A stretch of 64,000 nt of DNA from Porites lobata (taxonomy: Eukaryota > Cnidaria > Anthozoa > Scleractinia > Poritidae). Below, piece by piece: positions 1-13,300 of the stretch; the stretch's first letter is position 1, and each line of letters opens with the position of its first letter. The stretch covers positions 1,066,001 through 1,130,000 of the forward strand of contig CALNXK010000033.1 in assembly GCA_942486035.1 (NCBI GenBank), read 5' to 3'. Below the pieces are notes generated by a model, which was not told the DNA's origin, did not search any database, and saw only the letters and a list, made by a program, of their open reading frames with translations. The translations under genes and the position numbers were made by a program.

Positions 1-1187
1 AGGAAGAAATGTTTTAGGCATTGCGTGACTTTAACACTAGGTCAGACAGCTAATTAATTACTTCCGTTGATTAGCTATGGTAACAATTCCTTCTCTAATT
101 AGCACACGCAAACCAGAAAGACCAGAAACTTTCTTCTGTGATCTTTTTGCGAAGTTCTTTGCTAGTTTTACATATTTGCCTTTGAATCGTTGTGTCTTTC
201 GACCTAATTTATCATGAAAATTAGACTGGTACTCCATTGGCCATTTCATAAAGAAAAAGAGAAGTTTTACAATGGTTTCTAATTTAAGGAGAGCACTACA
301 TACCACATGTTGGCAGAATGGCCATTAAAAACAAAACATAAGAGTTCTTTGTTTAAAACTAATCAACGCTTACGGGTTAAAATTGAAGAGATCTTTTGCA
401 CAGGAGTCACGGAGTTCAGCAATTGAGTGATTGTCTTTTGAGGGAAAAAACATAAACCTTTTTTTATCTGGTTTCAAAACTGTAGATTTTATACATTCTT
501 AAGACTATTTCCACACATTGCGCAAATCCCCACAGGAAAATCATTCGTTTTAAATTACATTTTAACGAATTCAGGTTCTTGTAATGAGCTTGGAAAACCC
601 CTAAGAATCGAGCGGAGTCCTGCGGATTTTTTATTCTTTCGCTCGAGGAGCCATGTTTTTTTCATCGCATGAAGTTTGTGTTCATTATTTCGTGACCCGT
701 CTCCTGCGACCTCTATCCCCACAGGAAGCAAAACCCACAACATCTGGACAATATTCATGGCCTTTCATCACATCTTGATTACGGAGACATGCGAAAGATG
801 CATTGGAAAAGATCCATTGAAGTATCGCTACTCGAATTACCCATTTATCCTGTTGAATGCACTCGAGAAAGACCAACAATCTGATTACGGACTGAATAGT
901 TGTGTTTTTAAGCCATTTAGAGTTACAGACAGGGGCTAAATTTTTTTTGAACAAGTCATTCTGAACGAGATCATTTGAAAATGGATTACAAGGAGATTTA
1001 TTAAGAGGTCGCCCTTCTATTTCAAGATGCTAAAAAGCTTGGTTTTAGAAAAGGTAGAACCTTTATACCACTATATTATCGTACAAATCGGTCATTTCCT
1101 CTGAGGCAAATGTTTTGAAAGAGCGTGATTTTTATTTAACTCTTTATCTCGAGGCAATCGTTACATACTGTTTGTTTTAATTTTCAG
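1..1187. other. Upstream/intronic DNA before first recognised kinesin exon
   Basis: No coding exon can be supported here. The stretch ends in a pyrimidine-rich tract and AG immediately before the ATG at 1188, so it behaves as intron. An upstream 5' UTR or coding exon of the kinesin gene therefore lies either in this stretch unrecognised or before the window. Open frames at 58-306 and 555-954 on both strands overlap each other and show no family resemblance. Confidence 0.5.
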
Positions 1188-1382
1188 ATGAGCGAGATGC
1201 GAGCGTCGGCAGCCAGTCGAAGCTCACGAACGCCAGCGAAGCAAGCCGAAATGCCACGAGAACTGGGAATCTGTTGTGAAAAATGCAACAATCGCCTGGT
1301 AGAGCTGAAACGGCAAGTTATGCGGCTGATCTTGCCAGAAATTCAAGGTGCTTTACAGAGCCAACGAAAGAACAAAAACACG
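1188..1382 (+). CDS. KIF26: KIF26 exon 1 of model (first CxxC motif)
   Basis: This exon has an acceptor AG at 1186-1187 directly before the ATG and a donor GTGGGT at 1383, ending in phase 0. It encodes ICCEKCNNRLVELKRQ, closely matching the vertebrate KIF26 N-terminal CENCNARLVELKRQ block. The AG placement means it is probably not the first transcript exon; an upstream exon supplies at least 5' UTR. Confidence 0.9.
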
Positions 1383-4300
1383 GTGGGTTAATATGTTTGT
1401 TTGTTGAAGAAATCTAGCCTCACCAGGAGTAGAAAAACTTCAATCAACTCTTCTTTAGCGGTTATTCAATAAGACTTGGAAGAGTCTTTCATTTTCATAA
1501 TATGTTTGCCGACTATATTCGGTTGTTGGTTTTTTCAATGAGGTGAGAACAACCTGGTCGAATACACTTTTTTCTTGAAGGACGCGTAATTATTTCAGTA
1601 CCTTGATAATTGCAATTATCGACCTATTGGGTAAAAAATTTCAGTCGCGTTGACTATTTCGCCACAGAATGGACCCTCCCCATTCAGGAAACCCCAAATG
1701 GTTCGGAGAAGTTTACATTGCTTTGACAGAATTCATCTCTTAACCAAAAAAATTTTCTTTTCAAGTAAGACACTGGCTAAATACGTGCTTCGTAAAATCC
1801 TTTTTCATTTGTTTGTTTATTTATGCTCTTGATGGAGCCGGAGAGTACTAGAGATACTACGGCGTGACCATTTGAAATTGATATCAGCGTGGGTATAATA
1901 AAACTTACCGTAAAGTGACAGATTTTACAGTATCGATGGTTGAAAGGTGTATTGAAAATATTGTTTACTTTTACAATTTCCTGACTGACTTAAACGACGT
2001 ATCTTCAACGTGAAGACTGAATTGAAAAGCTATTGAAAAGTACTGTAATTCATTTTTCTCACTTAAACTGAGGGTTTCGTCGTTTCCAACAACCCCTCAT
2101 GAGGTTTTTGTCGGTGTCATTGCTCATGTGAACAATTTGGTTTATACCGCGTTTAACTTAACGAGATAGAGAAGTGAACAACCTTCGTATTAGCAGCAGG
2201 ATTTGCACAGGAATCCTTGTTTTTATCGGTGCTTGTGAAGGTGGGCGGCCTTTCTTTGTAGGAAAGGTGCAGAATGGATGCAGGCCACATATGAAAAACA
2301 GGAACGTTCTTTGTCATTGTCCAATGAATTTATCCATATTGTGAATGTTGTGGTTAAACTCTGTATGGTCAGTCCTAGAATTACGAATTTACACTTGCTG
2401 AGTTTATTACCATTAAATAAACCCCTCCTCGTCTATCTCTAAAAGATCAATAACAATAAACTCTTCTTCGCGACTAACCAAATATATTCCGGGGGTTAAC
2501 GACCTGACCCATTTTTGGCACAGGGACGCCGCCGAAGACGTCTGGACGAATGGCTAACTTAGGACAAAAAAAAAATTAAACACCTACGGTTTATAGGAAA
2601 ATAGCTAAAATAACCTCTGTTTTGAACCTTGTCTAGGACAGCGCACGAAATGCACAATCTATAACTGGTGTTTCTTTACGAAATGAGACCTAACTTATTC
2701 CACAGTACTGAGGGCAAGTTTGCATAAAATGTTATACCCTGTCCGTTAATAGATCGGAATGGTAAAGAATTCTGACGTTAGACTCCTTTGCCTGATATGT
2801 TTTTGTGGGCTTGACGGCGCGGTGAACAACTTTCAATAACATTCCCATCATTTTGATGTTACGGACCAATAATAACGTCGGATTAATTTACTCCGTCACA
2901 ATGTGTGAACCAATGAAGACAATGAAAGGATTGTGCACCGATTGTACCGCCTTTAATAACAAGTCATGCCCGCTATTCTAGACAGAGAGCTATGCTGAAA
3001 ACCCGGAGTTGGAGGTACACCCTGTAATGGCCTATATGGGAAGGCTCCGCCCGAAAGGGGTAACTTCTCAGCCTTCAGGTGTATGAAAGGGTAACGTATA
3101 TGAAAGGATAGGGAGATTTGTCATTTAAGCCTGTAAAATGACGTAAAAAGATTATAGAAGGATTTTGTGATTTATTCATATTTAAAAGACGGTGCATTTA
3201 CAGCAGTCAAAGGGGATTCAAAGATCTAAACTAGGTACGTGAAAGGGGTACCATTTGTCAATAGAAGGTGTACGAAAGAGGTACCTTTTCTGTCCAAAAT
3301 GGTATATAAAAGGGTAAGGGGGCGGACCCTGGGGCGGAGCCTCCCCGTATAAAATTTGTTGAGCACCCCTCCCCCCCCCACTGGGGGCGGCCAAGAGACC
3401 ATACACTTTTCAGCAGCACCTCTAGCCCTAGTAACTAGGAAGCAGTCCCCCATCCCTCCCCTCCTGTTAATAACCAAGGATTTTTTTCAAGTTTTGAACT
3501 GTTGTAATACCAAGAGTTTTTTTAGCGACCGTTGAAAGTCAGATTAAGCCATTTATTTCAAATTCTATCTCGCTGGGATAATTCCACAAGGATGTTTAGC
3601 TCTGCATTTTTGACATATTCTTCAAACAAAAAACTCTCAAAATTTCCGTTAAAATCTGATAGCTTGATATTGATACCAATTATTTAAAATCATTACTTTC
3701 CGGTGACGAATGAAGACTAGGCATTTGTGATGGAAACAATGTTATTGATCACAGTCACTTTCCTTTATAACAGTGAAATAGTAATTTTAAGGCCAAAAAG
3801 TTACCGTTGACATTTGTCACTACTTCTAAGAAATTGGTTTTAAAAAGTTCCCTTCAAATCAAGTGGTCCGATGCTGATGATTTTGACGTTTATCAGTCAG
3901 TCCAGTCGTTTTATATCCAGTCTCAATAGTTACGTAACATACATTTTCTCAATGTTTAGAGCATTTTAGGATTTAACGTTGCGATACTTTTTGAAGATAC
4001 TTACATGTATTTGTCATTCTTTTAAACTTGTTCCAACCTGGGTAGATGGTCAAGATGGTTTTGATGCTGTAATGGTCTCAGGCCCTAGGTTTGTTAAAAT
4101 TTGGGCTGGTGTTCAAGGTTATTGTGACTTTTCTTTGTGAGCTGATAGTAATGCACATTTTTGGATTTCTATGAAGTTCATATTTGAAAGAAAAAAACCC
4201 CTTTAGGGAAATAGTGCTGTAATAATGTAACTTTTGAATCCGAACATGTAATTCTACAGTGTGACAACGGAAGCCGAGAATCGATCCTGATTTCTCAAAC

Positions 4301-7300
4301 CCTGGATTTTCTCTTGAACCTCAAAAATACCGTAAAATTCCGAAAATAAGCCCCGGGGCTTATATTTTTCAAAGGACCTTTTTGAGGGGCTTATTTTTGG
4401 AGGGGCTTATCTACAGAGGGAAATTTGCGTTTCAAAATCGATTGGGCTGGCCTTATAGTTAGAAGTAACTTTACCGTTTTTGCTTTGTTTTACTTTGTAT
4501 TCAAGGGAAATTTTCCAAGTATGAGCCCCCGGGGGCTTATATTTGGAGGGGCGATTTAACGGAGGGTTTTTTGCGTTACCGGTTTCGGGGACTTATATTT
4601 GGAGGGGTTTATACATGGAGGGGCTTATTTTCGGAATTTTACGGTATTCAAACTAATCCCCGAGTCAAACACTGAAAATTTTACCCTCTTTCTAAACCTG
4701 CCAATAATTTGAGCTAAACATTCTCCAGCAGGTTGAAGAATTGTGATTTCACTGTTGAAACTTCTTCATCTATACCTTCTCATGGTAACATTTTTCGTTC
4801 AGTATTTTTCAGAATGACATTTTGGATCTTTTTCGTCGAGTTTTCGTTCGAAAATTAACGAGCCGTCTCTGTCAAGCTTTTTGTGTAAAAAATGTTTACC
4901 GCTCCACATTCTCTGATTTCATGTCATTTCGAGTCAGTTTCGAGAGAATAGCTGAATTTTTATATAAGACAAAAGTGTGTTTATTCTTTGAGCAGACAAC
5001 ACTAAGTTAACTTCGCAATAAAGCTTTTTTGTCTAAGATATTTGCTTCGTGCTGTGTTGTATCAACACCTTAGCAATATACAGTCAGTGGCTTTTGTAGT
5101 CCACTATACTATGGGTTAAAAATGGCGGTTGCATTTCGGGTGCCATTATTGACAACTAGACATTAGCTAACCAACATTCGTTTTCATACACAAAGATTCC
5201 GCCTGGGAAAATAAAGTGATTTAAAACAAAAGATTCGTCGTCAATTTTTATACGTCGGCTCCATCGGAAGTCTTGAGTAATTTTTTATTGTATGCATGAC
5301 AAAAAATCTTGACTGGTCGCTGAGAGTTTTTTCAACGAGGAAACATCGTCCTTCAATTTTCGAAGTTTTGGCAATTCATTTTGAAATACAGTTTTTATCT
5401 TTCATAGACAGAAAGCGATGGTTTAACTGTGAAACTCTATCATTCAATTTTGCTTTTTCAGCAGCTGAAAACAGCTGATATGTACGCGCTCGCCGCCTAA
5501 AGTACTGAGCAATTAAAAACTGAGTCGTACAATTTTTAAAGTTTGTAATGGTTTCATTATCTGCCAAAGCTATTTACAATATTCATATCCAGATTACAGA
5601 AAATGTTTGTTTAACAGATATTGAACAGACAACCATCTTAAAAAGACAATTTGAATGAATGGCAAGTGGAAATATCAGTCTCTCGATATAGTTTACACGT
5701 TTCTTTAGCTCTGTTAAGTGCGTGTAGTTCGTCAAGCATACGATATTGTGCAAAGTCTATAAATAGGACATAGTTACTGAAATGTACACTTAAATAGAAC
5801 CTGGAACACTCAGTTAAGGTCTTTTTTCCCGCATAAATAACAGCAAAATATTGTTCTTTCGTTTTCTTAAAAACATTAAAAACAGGAAATAATTGCTGGA
5901 AATTACGGGGTAAAACAATTTGCGACTATTATTTTCAGAGCTTAGCGCCTAAAGAAAGTGATATCTTATTACTTCGATTGAGGAAAATTTCAAAGCGCGT
6001 TCCTTCGAGGTTCCGGTCCAGCCTTTAATTTTCATTAGAGTCTGTCAAAGTTCTTTAAACAAAATACATAGCGACGACATTTCATTTACACTGCGTATTG
6101 CTTTGTAAAGAGTTCATTTCAGTTCAAAGCAACCGAATATGGAAACAAGCCTTGGTTTGACTTCCATCAAAGCGCACGTGCTTCTCCTTTTATTCCCGAA
6201 GATAATTCATCCATTGATTTCCTTTTTGCTATTTAGAAAAGATGAATAGATGCTTAGATAGCTAATGAAATCCATATGCAATTTTCAGCCTAGTTTCTTT
6301 TTGTGTGCTCCTTGTTTAAGCTTTTTTTTACATAGCAAGTAATTGAACAATATGTGGGTCCTTTCTTTCTTATTTTCCAGCGTTTTGAAAGAAACCAATT
6401 TCATCGTCCTATGTGTGTCGCTAATGGACTTGCACTTAATTGTTTCTTCCACCCATTTTACTGGGTGATAATTATCTAATAAAATTTCGAGGCTTTGTTC
6501 AGATCTGAATACTCGGATTTGCAGAACATTACCCTTGATTTTTAACCAGCTTTGCAAACTTTTATTGAAAGGTAAAAGCTTTAAACAAAAGGACTGTCTT
6601 ATTTATATATAAATTAACTTTAAAAAGGTTGTAGTGATTATCTCACACGAAGATCACCGAATTTCTTTTCATGTTATTATCCGGGTGTTATCACTTTGAA
6701 CAAAACATTAACCAGAAGGCGGGTCTTTCCCCTTTGAACACCTTAAAATATTCTTTGTTCTGCATAATAACTATTGGATTCACTTAAAATATTTTCTTTT
6801 AAAGTTGTAAACATTGCGCTAAAATTACTAACGTTCACCGCAGAGTGTGTTTTAAAAAGGCACTTGGCACGAGCCGGCCTATGACACGTGCTATTCGCGC
6901 GCGCAAATTGCTTCAATGTTATTGGTGAACAGGCGAGGACAATACGAATTGGATTATCATTAAGAGAAATCGTTAGCGTTATAAGAAAAATCGCGCTAGT
7001 CTACCCACTGTTCTACTCTGCGCGAAGGACGAAGCAGTGGCACGATCGACATGTCGTTAAATCGCGGATCCTCGCGAAGAAGTCATAGCTTGGAAAACTG
7101 GCGAGATTTTGGTGGCAGTTTGCCGTTATTTGATCAAAATAACTGGCGGCAACGCGGGCTGTACGAAGATTTATCTAACGCCACTAAGTGTGGGATATCG
7201 CAGGTTGGTTTAGTTCTCTTAACTGTACGCTCATTGAGCAATGTTCAAATGACATCCATTTCCACTAGTTCGTATTTGCATGCATTGAAACGCTGAAAAT

Positions 7301-10300
7301 TCTTACCTATGCTGATCAATTATTGTTAAGCTTGAACTCAGCAAAAAAGAATAGGAAGGCTATAAAATGCGACAACTTTAAATTTAAGAGATATGGCTAA
7401 TAACTGAATATCATTACGCCCGGTGAATTACATAAAACTGACTTTGCCTGCACTTAGTGTACAAAACCATTGTACTCAAACTTAAATCAAATTAGCACCC
7501 TTAGCCTTCAATTTATTGCCCTTTAAACACTGGTTCGAATGGCTTCAACTGTCAAAGCACATGTCTTAGAATGATAGATGATGTGGTGTTAAGGATTTAT
7601 ATATATATACAAAAAAAAAAAATTCAGTGGAGTACTGTAAATTCTGGTTTTTCTAGGTCTGGAAGGGGAATTCATAGTGGCAAATGAACAAAATCAATGA
7701 TTGTCTTTTAGCTTCGCTTAAATAGGAGCCAGCGAGAGTCTATAAAATACATCAATAGGTGATATCCATTTTACTTAGTCTATAGTTGAAACTTTCAAGG
7801 AAGTATACTTCAAATACATTAAGCAAGTAGTTCATTTTTTCGGTTTCCTTAGTAAAAATGTACATATTAATCAAGTTTTCGCGCGCAGTTTTCTTCGACT
7901 ACTATGTTTGTCTTTACAGAAGGAACTTCCCAGAAAAATCAATTGCATTTTCGTTCTCGATTTTATTTCGTTTGTTTTCTTGTCTGCTTCTCTGTGCTCA
8001 AATACAAGGGAAAATGGAGAGCTAACTCGTTGCGTGAGAAAACAGAATTACATATTCAGCTCACTTAACGTTGTTTCGGAACTTCGCAGTCGTTATTTAC
8101 AATGTAGACATGTTCGGAGCATGCAAACGCAGTAGGACATTACTTATATCAAAAGTTATGACTTCCTTTTTGGCGACAATTTCGGCGTCGACCTTGCCCA
8201 AAATTAAGGCACAAAAGACAACTGAAACGAGTTTTTGGCAGATCATTTCTTGAGAAAACAGGTTTATTTTTGCTGACTTAAGCGTCTTCTAAGCAAATGT
8301 TTAGGCTTTCTAACGCAGGTTAAAATGCGTAGTGCTTTATAGTTATTGTACATCGCCACATGTATAGATCGGTCTCGATATATTATCATATTTTAGACAA
8401 AAACGGCGTTGCTGGATATCGGCGCCGTATTGTCGGCCCGGTCAAGATAATAACCCATATCTGAATGGAAAAGTGCATGTTGGGCATATTTCAGGTTCTT
8501 TGTGAACGCTAACCATCTCATCATGTTTGTGTTGTAGCTAGACAATGCAGGCGTCACAAGTCTTCGGCTATAGTTACCCATAAAGACCTCCTATAGTTAA
8601 AGATTAAGTGTTTTGATAATACAGTCATTCGTCCCAGATACAGGGTTTTCCTGAGTCACAGTAAAACCTAATTTGCGGTTTCTTTGTATGAAGATTTGAG
8701 GCTTTCCGGAGTAATTTTTCCAGAGTTATGGTTGAAGTGAGTTTGATCAGCAGAAACATTTTTCTTGCAATATTATCTAGCGTTTGGTGAAGACAGGTGC
8801 ATAAAATCAAAAACTGACCAGAGTTATTCGAAATCACTGACATTCTCGTAGAGAAATGATTGTTCTATGGAAAATGGAACAGAACGCAATATCGTGATCG
8901 GTCGAACCGCAAAAACTGACATTTTGACCTCCTTTTTATCGTTTTTTAACAGGTGTGGTTTACTAAAGCGCCGCTTCTTCGTTCCGTTGCTTACATCCGA
9001 AGTTGTAAACACACAATATGTTAATAAAACAGATAACTACAACTTATTCCATGTGATCGAAAAGAACTTTCATTGTTTATCTTGGTTTAGAGACAGCCTA
9101 AGTCAATACGTAACTTATTTCACGGTGACAAAGGTACACACCTATCTCGTTGATATAACTCACTTTATTATTCAATAAATTCAATCACTTAATAGCTTTT
9201 TATTCCATCAGACTAATTGCTGTTAATTAGAAATCATCCCTGACGTTTTTCATTTTCCTGTTCTTTGTGTTTCTCCCTAAACCTTCTGTTGTTTCGCATG
9301 ACATTTCAATTTTAGTCTCGACACGCTAAACATCCCTACAACTATGCAAAATAATACTAGAAGATTGCCTTTTTGGCGAGAAACAAATTAGGGCAAAATC
9401 CTCTAGCCCTTTCCGTTCTTCAGAAAAGTTCATTGAAAACCTAGGGAGAAAAAAGCTAGAGTTATTCCTAGGTGTCTTAAAACTCAAAAATAACTCCTTC
9501 GCTCGAAGTCCGAGCTACCCATAGTGAAAAATTATATTTAGCTGCCATCCTTTAGAGTTTGCGGTGTGGAAGAAATCTTATAAAGCGTGACCATTCGATT
9601 GAAGTATCTTTTAAAGCAACACTTTCGTGTGGTTGTTTCTATTATTTTCGAATTGTACAAAAATACAATGTAGGCCCTTTTTCTATCATGTTCTCGTTTT
9701 TATTCCTCTAACAAGAGTCCATAACTCTGCTTATTTAATGTATTCTCTTCAAGTACTTTGTCCCAAGAGGAACGTATTTCTGTTTCTAATTTGCTTTGGC
9801 TCTAGAATCTCACTGACCTTACTTATGAACGCAGTTTGCATTAATTAAGTAGGTAATCGATCTTACAAATGGTGGGCGTATGAAGCAGTCAGCACGCCAC
9901 GTGTTTAAAGTACTGTTATCAGTTATTATGTCGGTTAATCCCTCGAAGGTTTAGATAATCATCTATATTTACGTTCGTATTATTCATTTTGAAAAATAAA
10001 CAAAATTTAACGCTGGGTAAACTTCATTTATTCCTTTAAAAATCATGTTGTGTCTGACTTCGAAACCTTGGTTGAAACTGAAACATTTTCACGCGATTCA
10101 CAAGGCCGTAATATTAATTTTGCTGCTTATCTAGGCTTTCAAAGTGACAAGTCTATTTAAATTAGGCGAACAGCAAGCAATTTAAGAGATGTGGAATGCA
10201 ACTCTTTAAGTTATTATTTATTTATGCTGTCGTTAAAAGCAAATTTTTTAGGCAAACAACAAGATCCACCAAAAAAAACTCAATTTCAGAATTTTCTTCA

Positions 10301-13300
10301 TTTCGGAATAGAGTTATTTTCTGCAAAATTCATCGCCAAAAAGATATTCTACAGTTGTTGCCATAACTTGTTTTCACAACTGCTACTTTCAACTTAATTT
10401 CGTTTGGTAGTTAATAATACTGAAACCGTTGCTATTCTTGGCTATTCCTATAGTTGCAAAACCAAATTTTGGATTTTTTTTTCCGTGTCTTTCAAGACAT
10501 TAAAATGTACACGTTAATTGAATGCCCGAAGTGATAAAAGGTGCCGACTTTTACGGTAGATTGGCAGGTATTTGTTAGTTGAAATTCTTGTTCAATTTTA
10601 TAAAAATTTGTCCTTTGTTTAATCTGAATAGTTCACTTTACATGACAAAGAAGAACTATTCATTTTAAACTCTCTCAGATCTGTTAATTATAGATTCTCG
10701 TAAATGATATGCTGTGAACGCGAGTTTCCTTTGTACTAGAGATACGTGATTTGGAAGAAGCGTGTAATAGGTTGCTAATCCTTCTCGATCAGACACTCAG
10801 ATTATGAGTATAAGATTTACAGACAAAATATCCTCGTACAAGACCTCGACAAAGACTGTGGTAATTGGTGATGGAAGGCCATCATTTGTGCACCATTCCA
10901 GAGATGTTGGTCGATTCAGTCGACGCAAAGGTAAATGAGCAGTTGAATGAGATTCTTAGATATGATTCGATCTAAAATTTGAGCGACGTCCCCTCTTTTT
11001 TGCTTTTCCGGGTCTGCGTTGCGTTGAGAGACTGATAGTCATCTTTTGGCCAGAGAGCTAAAGCATTGTCGATGTTTTGTCTCGTCAGCAAATTAAACTC
11101 GCCCTGTCTTTGTCTGATACAATAACGAAATCTGAAAGACTCGGGGACGCGTAAGGAGAACGTTAACAAGTCCCGAGGGGGTATTCCCGGGAATATTTGG
11201 TGGGGGTGTGCCTCCCGGTTCTCTAAATCCTTACCCCATTTCACACCTAAAAATGTAAATTTCCACACTCGTTTTCAGACCCAGCCTCTTAACTCTAAGC
11301 CCGTTTTCAATCCTTGTATAGGTAGAAATTAAGTCATCATCTTTAGACGAACTCAAACAAAAGAATTCCCATATTACTCTTTCTTTCTGATTCATTTGGA
11401 ATTGAAACGACAAATACGTTCATACACGCCCGTAGTTCCCTCGAAAAGCAGACCCGATTCCAGATCAAAATGGTCAAAATCTGTACCCGTTTTCAGACCA
11501 AAACGGCGCAAAAACCATACCCTTTGGGGCTGCATGTACTTATATGGCTAATATAAGGGAGTACCCCACGGTACCAGCGCCGTAGCTAGTATGAGGCCAA
11601 CCGAGGCACTCGCCTCGGTAAAATTTTGACGAATTTCGCCGATCATTTTTATTTTACGTAAGCGATCATCGGATATTTTTAACGCATCATGATATTACAA
11701 AGAATTCAGCAATTCAGTCAATATACTATGAAAAAATTACCATATCATCGATCTCAAGGGGCTACGTACGTTAACTCAAATTTTTTTTGAACAAATACTG
11801 ATCAAAACCATTGGCGAGGTTAACGGTCACCCAGATTATGTAGCTTGTTTCTGATTATTGCTTTTTAAATTCCACTTAAATTAACTCGAAAAAAAGTTAC
11901 CGAAAGGCCCAGAAAACGCTGCAAATCGCATTTCCGAGAGAGTAAAGTTCAAAATTTCTCGGGGGGGGGGGGGCATGCCTCCGAACCCCCCTAGCAACTC
12001 CAGCCTGCCTCGGTTGGCCGTTTGGTCTGGCTACGGCACTGGGTGCAAGTCACTGATGTTTCCAACCACAACTTCTGTTTGATTAAGAAAAAAAGGCGCG
12101 AGATTTTTAGCCAGTCACCATGATAAGTAACGCAACACTAATTTCTCAGTTTCAGCTCTCAATCTTTTAATTAATAACCGCTTTCAGCTGCGCTTTAACC
12201 TATTCGCCGCCTGGGAATTTTGCTGAAAAACGCGTTTTAAAGCTAGTCGAATCGTTTTCTGGTCATTGTCTTACTATAAGGAGATAGAACTTACCAAAAA
12301 GCCGTTTACAGGTCGTGCGCTTCGCAGCCTTCCATTCCAGATGCAAAATACTATCGGCTTCCGAAGTTCGCGCGTGGGTTTTAAAGTGACACAACTGATG
12401 TTGATTTTTACTTTTCGTATTTCTTCCTTCCTTCTTCGTTGGCTTTTCTCCCCCACTTTTTTTTCATTTGCTGGACATTTACTAGCCCTCGATCATTTTG
12501 GTGAAAAAAGTCTTCTGAAGAGATGTCAGGATCGTAGGGTTAGATGGAAGTGCAGGCGGGTAGTGGAAAAAGATTTTCATCGGAATTCTCGGTTCAATTT
12601 TATATGTTTTTCGCCCTTTTCTCCGGCTTCCTTGCCGGCATCGTGCTCATTCTGACATGATTTTGAAGATCTCTTCTTCCAGCACAAGTTAGATGATAAA
12701 GTTGTCCTTGACCGTTAAAACTGATGACGTGATCAGTGCTACAAGGGACGTGGATCTGCATGGGCGGTTACGGGTGGTTCAGGGGTGGACAATAATTGAT
12801 ACAATCATAGTTATTAGAGGAGACTGGTTATGAAAAGCGGCAAACATCAATGATAAAAACAACTGTGCTGCAGTTTATGTTGGAAGTACCGTGAAAGTGC
12901 ACAATCCTTTGTTTTCTGTTGGCAAATTGTTACGGAATAAATTAATGCAACGTTTTTATTGGTCAATACAATCAAAATGATAGGAATTCTTTTGAACGTT
13001 GTGCACTTTCAGGTCCACAAAAACATATAACAAAGGAGTCTGACGGGTTTCATAACCATTCCACTCAATTAACTATGATACAATGGACTACTGGTGCTGT
13101 ACAGTGAGCCATTCGCCGTCGCTGATTCATTGTAGCTAACCTTTGGTTTTGCTTTTAAAAGCAGTAGTTTTTCACTGTCTTAAGAGGTTAATCGCGGTAA
13201 GCAGTAGTTGTGTTCCAGGAATCCCGAGTTAAAATTAGTGTTTAAAACATTACAGTGAGATAAAGTGACTGCATTTGACCCACGGCCAAGATTTTTGAAG

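Larger units (their letters stand above)
1383..7050. other. Long first intron, distal part
   Basis: This is intronic DNA with no supported exon. It contains repeat-like stretches at 3002-3480 and a terminal-inverted-repeat element at 4328-4646 (listed separately). The remaining ORFs are short and AT-rich. Confidence 0.6.

Noticed and set aside
3218..3477. Two overlapping minus ORFs rich in G, P and R
   Set aside because: They arise from a GC-rich dispersed repeat; both frames are open only because of composition.
8867..9178. 103-residue plus ORF
   Set aside because: AT-rich chance frame with an overlapping minus ORF of similar length and no conserved features.
10804..10930. Possible further alternative first exon (MSIRFTDKISSYKTSTK...)
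   Set aside because: The longest frame ends in phase 1 and cannot join exon 2 (phase 0); the phase-0 alternative from 10871 is only 20 codons. Kept as a weak candidate only.
12266..12655. 129-residue plus-strand ORF in the first kinesin intron
   Set aside because: Low-complexity F/S/R composition, no good splice or promoter context, and an overlapping minus frame; no recognisable domain.
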